The notes beneath the pieces are model-generated. The model was not told where the DNA came from. It did no database searches and saw only the letters and a program-made list of their open reading frames with translations. 64,000 nt of DNA from Anaerolineaceae bacterium (GTDB lineage: Bacteria; Chloroflexota; Anaerolineae; Aggregatilineales; Phototrophicaceae), in assembly GCA_002699585.1 (NCBI GenBank), contig PABP01000014.1:124001-188000 (forward strand). Direction: 5' to 3'. Numbering within the stretch: the stretch's first letter is position 1; the number at the start of each line of letters is the position of its first letter. A program made the position numbers and the translations under genes. Below are positions 16,568 through 23,772 of the stretch, piece by piece.

Positions 16568-16714
16568 TTACATCGCGCCATTGAGGATCGATGAAGCAAT
16601 TGCCACGACAACCAGCGTCACCGCGACCGCCCCAAAAATCGACAGTGCATAACGAATTACCGTCTTGACGCCGTTTCGCTCACCCTGTGTCCAACCACGT
16701 TGTTTTTCCGGCAT
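16568..16714 (-). CDS. Small single-pass membrane protein (48 aa)
   Basis: A 48-codon frame on the minus strand. It starts MPEKQRGWTQGERNG with a basic, hydrophilic N-terminus, then a single strongly hydrophobic helix (about residues 22-44: YALSIFGAVAVTLVVVAIA) and stops after NGAM. GAGG stands 6 bases before its ATG. The codons are like those of neighbouring genes. The N-in topology follows the positive-inside rule. Function unknown; it is oriented like the permease gene 205 bases downstream and might be linked to it. Confidence 0.6.
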   Translation of the reverse strand: MPEKQRGWTQGERNGVKTVIRYALSIFGAVAVTLVVVAIASSILNGAM

Positions 16715-16897
16715 GTTGCACCTCGTCTTGATACCCCTTTATTGACGCCCTCATTGTACAAAATAATCGCTTATTCTTCAGCAATGGCTTATGAGCAGTG
16801 GCTTACGAGACAGATATGAACAATCTGCTTGCCATAAATAGAACAAATATGCTAATATGAATTTGCGTATTCATTTCACCTCATTCAAAGGGGTACC

Positions 16898-17404
16898 ATG
16901 TCCGACACACCCATGAGCCGCGACGCTATGTTCAAATCTATCGCGGACGCCTGGAACGAGCTGCATATGTTTATTGGGTCGCTATCACAGGACCAGATCA
17001 CTCAACCCACTGATCTTGCTGGTTGGACCGTCAAAGACCATATTATCCACTTGGCTATGTGGGAAAAAACCGCGATGGCTGTGCTCACTGGGGCATCCAT
17101 ACGCGGCGCGATGGATATTCCTGAGGACGTTTGGTCACAGGGCGACGACCCCATTAATGCCCTCATGCAGCAGCGCTATCACGATATGCCCTTCACCGAG
17201 GTCATGCAGACCTTCCAGCAAATTCATGATGCCTTGCTAGCCAAACTGGATACCCTGTCCGAGGCTGAACTATTGACGCCCTTCAATCAAAAATTCCCGG
17301 ATTCCAAGGACGAACGCCCGTTACTCAAATGGGTGCACATAGATACTGCCGAGCACTACCGTGAGCACATCCCCTGGATGACTACCATCGCCGAAAAAGC
17401 ATAG
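16898..17404 (+). CDS. DinB/maleylpyruvate isomerase-like four-helix protein
   Basis: 168 residues, helical. GWTVKDHIIHLAMWE near residues 47-60 carries the DinB-type metal His, and HIDTAEHYREHIPWM near residue 148 supplies the third-helix His pair, so the metal triad appears intact. Family members are often thiol-dependent transferases or isomerases; substrate unknown. AAAGGGG stands 6 bases before the ATG. A hairpin with a T-rich tail separates it from the SRPBCC gene. Related in fold to the ClbS-like protein at 4521 but not a close copy. Confidence 0.75.
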   Translation: MSDTPMSRDAMFKSIADAWNELHMFIGSLSQDQITQPTDLAGWTVKDHIIHLAMWEKTAMAVLTGASIRGAMDIPEDVWSQGDDPINALMQQRYHDMPFTEVMQTFQQIHDALLAKLDTLSEAELLTPFNQKFPDSKDERPLLKWVHIDTAEHYREHIPWMTTIAEKA

Positions 17405-17425
17405 GGGCTGGCAGCACTGAAGCAC

Positions 17426-17464
17426 GTTTTCACATCGTTGGCACGATGAAAACTTTCATTTTCC
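17426..17464 (+). terminator. Probable terminator hairpin
   Basis: GTTTTC-AC-ATCGT pairs with ACGATGAAAAC (two-base bulge), followed by TTTCATTTTCC. Lies 21 bases behind the DinB-like gene. Confidence 0.5.
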
Positions 17465-17489
17465 CCCAAATTAGAGAGGTGTCTTTCCT

Positions 17490-17927
17490 ATGCGCTATAC
17501 TTGCGAAATCATCATCGACCAACCGCGTGACCAGGTGGCCGCCCTGTTTGAAGACCCGGAGAACACACAGGCATGGCAGCCAACTCTGAAATCATTCGAG
17601 CCAGTTAGCGGCGAACCGGGCGCACTCGGATCGAAGTCACGGCTGGTATACGATATGAATGGCCGCGAGATGGTCATGACAGAGACGATCACCAAGCAGG
17701 CCTTACCGGAAAGCTTCAGCGCCGTCTATGACACAGGCAATGTCCACAACATCATGGACAACCACTTTTATGCAGAGGGTGACAAAACACGCTGGGTAGC
17801 CACATCGGAGTTTCAGTTCAGTGGCTGGATGCGGCTGATGGCGCTCGTCATGCGTGAGTCCAGCTTTAAGAAGGAAACGATGGCCAATATGGAGCGCTTT
17901 AAGTCCTTCGCGGAATCGACCCTATAG
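17490..17927 (+). CDS. SRPBCC family protein
   Basis: 145 residues with the SRPBCC opening (CEIIIDQPRDQVAALFEDPEN), a run of antiparallel strands from residue 45 to 115, and a long C-terminal helix ending MANMERFKSFAE. A ligand-binding cup is expected; ligand unknown. GAGAGG stands 8-9 bases before the ATG. The 3' end overlaps the convergent TIR-like gene by 6 bases. It differs from the SRPBCC protein at 1427 in sequence but shares length and fold. Confidence 0.78.
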   Translation: MRYTCEIIIDQPRDQVAALFEDPENTQAWQPTLKSFEPVSGEPGALGSKSRLVYDMNGREMVMTETITKQALPESFSAVYDTGNVHNIMDNHFYAEGDKTRWVATSEFQFSGWMRLMALVMRESSFKKETMANMERFKSFAESTL

Positions 17928-18431
17928 CCATCTGCGGCGAGAGGTCGTGAAGACGTTATTCTCGAACAGTAGATATTTGAAGCGCTGCCACAGGGTGGGC
18001 GGACTGATGAGCCTGTCTAATGCCTGGGGGCTGTCAATGACGTACAAAGGTAAGTCGTAAATACCCTGTAGCTCTTCGGGGACTTCTTCTGGAGGGGGCA
18101 ACCCTTCAATGCCGTTGACCAACAGCACGGCTATGGGCAAATTCAGCTTGAGCGCCTGCGAAATCTCTTGAAAAATCGGAATATCGGCTGTAGAGAGGCG
18201 ATAGCGCCCGTACTCATCAATGCCTGACCACTGTCGGCCAATCAATATCCAGACAGCATCCACATGCAACATCTTGGTTTCAATGTGCATTCCCAGGCTG
18301 ATCTCATCGGGCTTATCGTACAGCGCATCATTGACGACGCTGTGTTGGCCGTGCCGCACGCGCCAACGGTCGATAATCACGTTGGCAATCGGGCTATCTT
18401 GGTCCCGGTAACACAGGTAGAGGCGGCTCAT
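17922..18431 (-). CDS. Stand-alone TIR-domain-like protein
   Basis: 169 residues. The pattern matches bacterial TIR domains: opening strand and loop LYLCYRDQDSP (residues 4-14; equivalent of SYRRxDS), a helix with IIDRWRVRHG, a GMHIETKM helix, AVWILIGRQW (59-68), IPIFQEISQAL with the candidate NADase Glu89, and the strand PIAVLLVNG. TIR domains cleave NAD+ or act as assembly modules in immunity. No defence partner gene (effector, sensor or nuclease) is adjacent, and a short basic tail follows. Activity is unproven; the glutamate alignment is by eye. Confidence 0.62.
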   Translation of the reverse strand: MSRLYLCYRDQDSPIANVIIDRWRVRHGQHSVVNDALYDKPDEISLGMHIETKMLHVDAVWILIGRQWSGIDEYGRYRLSTADIPIFQEISQALKLNLPIAVLLVNGIEGLPPPEEVPEELQGIYDLPLYVIDSPQALDRLISPPTLWQRFKYLLFENNVFTTSRRRWL

Positions 18432-18532
18432 GGCGACTGCTTAAACACAGGCATCAGGTCGATGCGGTGGACAATATGATGTGATTAATCATAGCACAGC
18501 GAGACAGACGGTGCTCAGGAAATGGATTACAC

Positions 18533-19999
18533 TCAGGAGGTATGCTGGACGGACTGCTGCGGCTGTTTTTGCCGCGCTTGCAGGCGGTCACGCAGATGCC
18601 AACCCACAACCATCGCGAATGATACCCCATGCAGCAGCAAATAGGGCACCAGCGCCGGTTCGCGTTCCACAGCCAGCCATGCGGCCAGCAGTGCATAAAG
18701 CATCAAGAGGAATTCCGGCCAGGGCCATGCGCGATGCTGTGTATAGCGATTGCCCTTTTTGGTATCGCCAAATTTGGGCGTCCGCTGGAACCCCGGCGTT
18801 ACGCCAAAAAGGGCGCGTGCCATCGCGGCGGTATTGCGCCAGATCAAACCCGTCCCCAGGACGACCAACAACGGAAAAGCCGCTAGCGAACGCGGCCAAT
18901 CATCCCGCAGGCGAACCTGCGTCACGGCATACATCAGCGGCGGCACCAGACCGAGCACGCCCAATGGCGCGAGTGACAAACTGGTCAGAGCATTGTTCAG
19001 CAGTAGAGGCGGCGCTAAAAGCAGCATCAGCAACATGAGCGCCTGCGGCACATACTGGCACAGATGATGCAATGCCATAAATCGGTGCAGCAAAGGCCGA
19101 TCCGAGCGCATGACTGCTCCACCATGCACCAACAAATTCTGCAAACTACCGACCGCCCATCGGGCTTGCTGCTGTTCATAAGCGGCGAGTTGCGACGGCA
19201 GTTCCCCCGGAACGACAACATCCGGCAATAACTTCGCTCGCCAGCCGCGCAACTGCGCCCGGTAACTCAGGTCGAGGTCTTCGGTCAGCGTATCACCGTT
19301 CCAACCCCCGGCATCCTCAATCGCGGCCACCCGCCAGACGCCGCCGGTCCCATTGAAGGGCATCAGCCAACCGCTGTGGCTGCGTGCCTGCTGCTCGATC
19401 ATAAAGTGGGTATCGACCGCCAAGCGTTGGGCCTGCGTCAGCGCATTTTCATCCGGGTTGAGGTGCGACCAGCGCGTTTGTACCAGTCCCAGCCGGTCAT
19501 CAGCCAGCAAATGAGGCAGCACCTGCTTGAGGAAATCCGGCGTGGGTACGAAGTCGGCATCGAACACGGCTACATAGTCGCTGTCGATGCGGTCCAGGCC
19601 AATTGCCAGCGCCCCGGCTTTGTAACCATCACGGGTCGGGCGCGTGACCTGCTCAATAGAGATGCCGCGCTTTTGCAGATGGGCGACGCCTTCTGCTACC
19701 ACCCGGCGCGTTTCGTCGGTGGAGTCATCCAGCACTTGAATATGCAAATGGGGATAGTCGAGCGCTGCCAGGGCCTCTAATGCTCGCTGGACCACATATT
19801 GTTCGTTATAGATGGGTAGCTGAACCGTGACGTGCGGCCATGTGTCTGGGATGGGTGGCGCAGGCTGTGTTGTCTTGTGGCGTAAATACTGTATCAGCAG
19901 CAGCGCCTGACCACAGGTATACAGCGCCAGCAGGGCTGCACAGATGATGTACAGCGCCTGTAAGATCGTTGTCAACAGATGTCCCATGTTCGCGTCCAT
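18533..19999 (-). CDS. Membrane glycosyltransferase family 2 (cellulose synthase-like)
   Basis: About 488 residues. An N-terminal membrane helix (about 10-35), then a GT-2 catalytic domain: VQLPIYNE, VLDDSTDET, the metal-binding FDADFVP, the TEDLDLSYR acceptor/base motif and QQQARWAVG (the QxxRW signature). Four to five C-terminal membrane helices follow. Such enzymes use a nucleotide sugar to build a processive polymer or glycolipid; product unknown. The frame opens with TTG at 20017; ATG at 19999 or 19987 are better starts. It stands divergent to the glutaminyl cyclase pair. Confidence 0.88.
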   Translation of the reverse strand: MDANMGHLLTTILQALYIICAALLALYTCGQALLLIQYLRHKTTQPAPPIPDTWPHVTVQLPIYNEQYVVQRALEALAALDYPHLHIQVLDDSTDETRRVVAEGVAHLQKRGISIEQVTRPTRDGYKAGALAIGLDRIDSDYVAVFDADFVPTPDFLKQVLPHLLADDRLGLVQTRWSHLNPDENALTQAQRLAVDTHFMIEQQARSHSGWLMPFNGTGGVWRVAAIEDAGGWNGDTLTEDLDLSYRAQLRGWRAKLLPDVVVPGELPSQLAAYEQQQARWAVGSLQNLLVHGGAVMRSDRPLLHRFMALHHLCQYVPQALMLLMLLLAPPLLLNNALTSLSLAPLGVLGLVPPLMYAVTQVRLRDDWPRSLAAFPLLVVLGTGLIWRNTAAMARALFGVTPGFQRTPKFGDTKKGNRYTQHRAWPWPEFLLMLYALLAAWLAVEREPALVPYLLLHGVSFAMVVGWHLRDRLQARQKQPQQSVQHTS

Positions 20000-20100
20000 A
20001 GGTGGCGATTGTAGCAATCTAGCTTCCCCTGAACAGGGTGCGGCGGTGGGTAATCGTCATATACACCTTAACGTTTGCTGAACCCCAAAAGTTGCAGGTC

Positions 20101-20109
20101 TGCTATAAT
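20101..20109 (+). promoter_or_regulatory. Extended -10 promoter candidate
   Basis: TGCTATAAT, 77 bases before the glutaminyl cyclotransferase start. Same nonamer as at 14627 and 51204; no clear -35. Confidence 0.45.
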
Positions 20110-20185
20110 CAGCGCGTTTTAGCGTTATCATGACACATAAGAGACTCCGTTTAGCCTACAAATGGTTCCCGAAAGGACAACAACC

Positions 20186-21013
20186 ATGTTCCGTCGCATT
20201 GCTCTGCTCATGATGATTTCTTTGCTGATGGTGATGGGCATCAGCCAGGCGCAGCAAGACCAGGCATTTGAGGTCTTTGTGCCGGAAGTGGTGAACGTCT
20301 ATCCGCATGATAGCGCCGCCTTCACCCAGGGGCTGCTATTTCACGAGGGCACACTCTACGAGAGCACGGGGCTACGCGGGCAATCGTCACTGCGTCAGGT
20401 CGATATTGAAACGGGCGAGCCGCTGCAGTTCTTAGAGGTCGATGGGACCGATGACAACAATCAGCCTTACTTCGCTGAAGGTTTGGAACGGGTGAATGAC
20501 CAACTCATCCAGCTTACATGGATGGCAGGAACGGCCCTGATCTATGATCTGGATACGTTTGAGCAGGTCGGCACGTATGAGTACGAGGGCGAAGGCTGGG
20601 GCCTGTGCTATGACGATAACTATCTGTATCAGAGCGATGGTTCGTCGTACATCAGCCTGCGTGACCCGGAAACGTTTGAGCTAATTGTCGATTTTGCCGT
20701 CACGCTCGATGGTCAAATCTTGCAAACGGGCCTATTAAATGAGCTGGAATGCGTCGGCGATTATATTTATGCCAACCTGTGGCAAACGGATTTCATCGCC
20801 CGAATTGACAAATACAGCGGCGTCATCAATGGCATGATCGATGTCCGTGAATTGCTGCCAGAAGAAGAAAAAGCCGCCCTCACGCCCGGTCGGCAAGTGC
20901 TCAACGGCATTGCCTATAACCCGGAGAGCGATACGTTCTATATCACAGGCAAAGAGTGGCCCAACCTGTACGAAGTGCAGTTCGTCCCTGCGCCGGATAC
21001 CACCGAGGGTTAA
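20186..21013 (+). CDS. Glutaminyl-peptide cyclotransferase (plant/bacterial type), secreted
   Basis: 275 residues. Converts N-terminal glutamine of peptides to pyroglutamate. A signal peptide covers about residues 1-24 (RRIALLMMISLL... ending at SQAQ). The mature part is the five-bladed beta-propeller type: PHDSAAFTQGLLFHEGTLYESTG near residue 40 and NELECVGDYIYANLWQTDFIARI near 185 are typical. The ATG at 20186 follows AAAGGAC; an earlier ATG at 20162 adds eight non-signal residues. The next gene begins right after the stop codon, so the two are one operon. Confidence 0.88.
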   Translation: MFRRIALLMMISLLMVMGISQAQQDQAFEVFVPEVVNVYPHDSAAFTQGLLFHEGTLYESTGLRGQSSLRQVDIETGEPLQFLEVDGTDDNNQPYFAEGLERVNDQLIQLTWMAGTALIYDLDTFEQVGTYEYEGEGWGLCYDDNYLYQSDGSSYISLRDPETFELIVDFAVTLDGQILQTGLLNELECVGDYIYANLWQTDFIARIDKYSGVINGMIDVRELLPEEEKAALTPGRQVLNGIAYNPESDTFYITGKEWPNLYEVQFVPAPDTTEG

Positions 21014-21910
21014 ATGGGCTGGCTGCGTAAAGTCTGGGGCATCGGCTTACTGCTGCTGTTCGCCCCCATCATCTATTTGCTCTGGTATCATAATCGTCCG
21101 CTGCCGGAGCCAATCACACAGGAAATGCTGTTCCCTGGTGTCGTCTATACGCGCGTGGTGGAGCAATCGCCACGCCCCTTGATCTACCACGTCGTGCAAA
21201 TCGACTTACAAACGCCCGGTCTGCGCTTCGTCGCCACGCCAGCCAATCCGACTGATGGCCATACTTACGCGGCCCAGACAGTTTCACAATTTTTGACCGC
21301 TAACCAGCTTGATCTGGCTATCAATGCCGATTTCTTCAATCCCTGGCGTGATTATGGTCCCTTCGACTATTACCCGCATGTGGGGGAGGGCGTCGATGGC
21401 CGTTGCCCAGCCATCAGCAATGGGACTGTCATCGAACCCGGTTACGCGCCGACGGAAAAATGCCATTCGCTGTATATCACGATGGATAATCAGGCCAGTT
21501 TTTCAGCGCCGGATGATCCGGTTCAGGTGGCTGTTTCTGGGAATGTGATGCTATTGGTGGATGGCGTCTATAACCCGGAATTGGCGGCCAGCGATGATCC
21601 CTATCTGGTGAAGCGCCACCCGCGCACGGTCGCTGCCATCGATGAAAATGGCACGCACCTGCTGTTGTTCGTGGTCGATGGCCGCCAGCCCCATTACAGT
21701 GATGGCGCCAACATGCCAGAACTGGCGGAGATCGTGCGGCGACATGGCGGCTATGCGGCGCTCAATCTGGATGGCGGCGGTTCATCCGTGCTGGTGGTCG
21801 CTGGCGAAGATGGCCAACCCCAACAACTGAGTTCAGCCATCCATAACCGCATCCCTGGTCGTGAACGACCCATTGCCAACCACTTTGGGTTGGTCATCGA
21901 GGGCCAATAG
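21014..21910 (+). CDS. Phosphodiester glycosidase (NAGPA-like) family protein, membrane-anchored
   Basis: 298 residues. A single N-terminal membrane anchor or uncleaved signal (about 8-26) is followed by a domain with the NAGPA/DUF2233 signs: INADFFN near residue 102, RHPRTVAAID near 205 and the strongly conserved ALNLDGGGSS near 252. The human relative removes N-acetylglucosamine from phosphodiester-linked glycans; bacterial members act on envelope sugars. It abuts the glutaminyl cyclase with no gap, so both probably act outside the membrane on a shared process, which is an inference. Confidence 0.85.
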   Translation: MGWLRKVWGIGLLLLFAPIIYLLWYHNRPLPEPITQEMLFPGVVYTRVVEQSPRPLIYHVVQIDLQTPGLRFVATPANPTDGHTYAAQTVSQFLTANQLDLAINADFFNPWRDYGPFDYYPHVGEGVDGRCPAISNGTVIEPGYAPTEKCHSLYITMDNQASFSAPDDPVQVAVSGNVMLLVDGVYNPELAASDDPYLVKRHPRTVAAIDENGTHLLLFVVDGRQPHYSDGANMPELAEIVRRHGGYAALNLDGGGSSVLVVAGEDGQPQQLSSAIHNRIPGRERPIANHFGLVIEGQ

Positions 21911-21930
21911 GATTTATTTGTGGTGGAGCG

Positions 21931-22374
21931 CTAGTATTGCTGATAGTCGCTTGTGGCAGCGGCATCCATGTGATCACGAATGCAGAGCATCGCTTCGTCA
22001 AGTGTTTCGACCACTTTTAGCGAGTCTTTCAATTGGGGGATCACACCACTCAGGATGCGCAGTAAAGAAGCCAGCATCATCGAGGGACCGACCAGCAGAC
22101 GAAGTTCAACGTTGTCCTGGCTGATTGTCCGAAGATAACTCAGGGTTGAAAAAATGTTCGGCGGTAGGCTCCTGAAGTTGCGAAAATCATAGACAATGTA
22201 AATCCGGTAGGGTAAATCCGCGCTGATGTCATAGCCGTTTTGCAATGCCTCATAAATATCCTCCAATGAAACAGGATCAGCAAAGGCATAGCCTATTATC
22301 CGCTTTTCGCTATCGAGCCATTTGACCTGAATGGGCAACTTCTCTACCTTCCGTAGCCAGTACGACACCTTCAT
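21931..22374 (-). CDS. STAS/SpoIIAA-like small protein, paralog B
   Basis: 147 residues from the ATG at 22374 (the frame can extend to a TTG at 22395). Strand-helix-strand order as in paralog A at 10965. The core IYIVYDFRNFRSLPPNIFSTLSYL aligns by eye with the FEFDAGRRVPRSILSMLAYAL core of A, followed by DNVxLRLLVG, a helix ending MLASLLRILSG and a last strand-helix with LDEA. The N-terminal 25 residues are extra and basic. It ends 20 bases from the convergent phosphodiester glycosidase. Function unknown; a regulatory role by protein contact is inferred from fold. Confidence 0.62.
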   Translation of the reverse strand: MKVSYWLRKVEKLPIQVKWLDSEKRIIGYAFADPVSLEDIYEALQNGYDISADLPYRIYIVYDFRNFRSLPPNIFSTLSYLRTISQDNVELRLLVGPSMMLASLLRILSGVIPQLKDSLKVVETLDEAMLCIRDHMDAAATSDYQQY

Positions 22375-22420
22375 TGTATGGCATTGTCCAGTCAAAAATA
22401 TAAGGAATTGGTAAGTAGGT

Positions 22421-22472
22421 ACAAAAACTGCCTGGCAGCACGCTTCAGTTAAACAGAGTCTGCCAGGGCACT
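22421..22472 (-). terminator. Rho-independent terminator of the beta-lactamase-fold gene
   Basis: On the minus strand, GTGCCCTGGCAG pairs with CTGCCAGGCAG across a 21-base loop and is followed by TTTTTGT. It lies directly behind the beta-lactamase-fold gene. Confidence 0.6.
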
Positions 22473-22485
22473 GATGCCACTGCCA

Positions 22486-23679
22486 CTAAGGATTTTGCAG
22501 AGCGGCCATGTCTTGCCGCGTTATAGGATTGATCGGAGGCGCGGGCGCTGCTGGTGCCCAGGCTTCGATCATGATATTCATCATCGTGGTAATAACCTGA
22601 CTTTTGATGCTGTTCTCGCGATTGGTCAGCACAACAAAGGTCATATCCAGATCGGGCAAGTAGGCTGTTGCACCGGAGAAGCCATTGATATTGCCACCCT
22701 GGACATAGGCATCGATGGGGCCAATGGGGGTATCGTAAGGTGTGTGAGCCAACCCATAACCGTAAGCATAACCGCGCCCTGTATCGACCTCATGCGCCCA
22801 CATTTCATCAATGAGCGCCGCATCCACCACTTGGCCCGTGAACAAAGCGTGCTGCCACCGGAACAGGTCGCCAACTGTAGAAACCATGCCACCCGCACTA
22901 TAAGGCACCTGCATATTCAGATAGTTGGCACGGGTATCCGGGGTAATGTACCCATCCGCATGATGGGGGATGATCACATTGTTGTCTTCTAGCTGGGTAT
23001 GTTGCAGGTCCAGTGGATCGAAGAAGGTTTCCTCAAGGTAAGCTGCATAAGGCATGCTTGTCACATTGACGATGATTTCTCCAAGCAAATGATAACCGGA
23101 GTAGCTGTAGGCAAAATGACTGCCTGGCTCAAACTGTGGCTCTAGGTGGCTTACCACGTCATTGACTACCTCCGTCTCCACATTAGAAAAACGCAGCATT
23201 TGCATGACATCCGGTATGTTCGTGTAGCAGGGTAAGCCGGATGTATGCGTCAGAAGGTGGTAGATTCTGATATGCGCCCAGGATTCGGGGCACTCCGGTA
23301 AATAGTCGCAGACGGGGTCATTGATACTGAGCAACCCGTCTTCCTGCAATTTGAGAATGGCCATAGCCGTGAACTGCGTGGTCAGGTTGCCAATGCGGAA
23401 CACCGTATCCGACGCATTGGGGATGCGCCACTCGATGTTGGCATAACCATAGCCGCGTGTAAACAAAACATCCTCACCGCGTGCGATCAGCACCGTACCG
23501 CTGAAATCTGGTACTGCATTGACCATATCGGATAGAATGCGGTCAATTTGCTCAATGGCCGCATCATCGAATGAGTCTGATTGGGCGGAGAGAGGGAACG
23601 ATGCCACTAGGATATGCATGACACCAAGGCAAAGCATCGCCAACAACAAGACATGAGACCGTGTGATAACCTTATTCAT
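22486..23679 (-). CDS. Secreted beta-lactamase-fold protein lacking the catalytic SxxK
   Basis: 397 residues with a signal peptide (about 1-32, ending PLSAQS). Sequence and spacing match the serine beta-lactamase/class C-like (S12) family: FRIGNLTTQFTAMAIL corresponds to the active-site helix, YLLTHTSGLP and the YSYSGYHLLGEI (Tyr-x-Asn region) follow. The catalytic Ser and Lys of FRIGS-xx-K are Asn98 and Thr101 here, each one base from the usual codon, and the YxN tyrosine segment reads YSG rather than YSN. The late H/KxG motif reads QGG. Hydrolysis is therefore unlikely; it may be a binding protein. No frameshift or stop. Confidence 0.8.
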   Translation of the reverse strand: MNKVITRSHVLLLAMLCLGVMHILVASFPLSAQSDSFDDAAIEQIDRILSDMVNAVPDFSGTVLIARGEDVLFTRGYGYANIEWRIPNASDTVFRIGNLTTQFTAMAILKLQEDGLLSINDPVCDYLPECPESWAHIRIYHLLTHTSGLPCYTNIPDVMQMLRFSNVETEVVNDVVSHLEPQFEPGSHFAYSYSGYHLLGEIIVNVTSMPYAAYLEETFFDPLDLQHTQLEDNNVIIPHHADGYITPDTRANYLNMQVPYSAGGMVSTVGDLFRWQHALFTGQVVDAALIDEMWAHEVDTGRGYAYGYGLAHTPYDTPIGPIDAYVQGGNINGFSGATAYLPDLDMTFVVLTNRENSIKSQVITTMMNIMIEAWAPAAPAPPINPITRQDMAALQNP

Positions 23680-23772
23680 AGGATTACCTCACACTTATGC
23701 CTATATTGTCATTATATGCTTTTTCAGGCGATGTTGTATATAACCATATAGGTTACAACGAAATGTGATCTA

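Noticed and set aside
22486-23679. Pseudogene call for the beta-lactamase-fold gene
   Set aside because: No stop, frameshift or truncation; signal peptide and full-length fold are kept, so it is listed as a gene with a changed active site.
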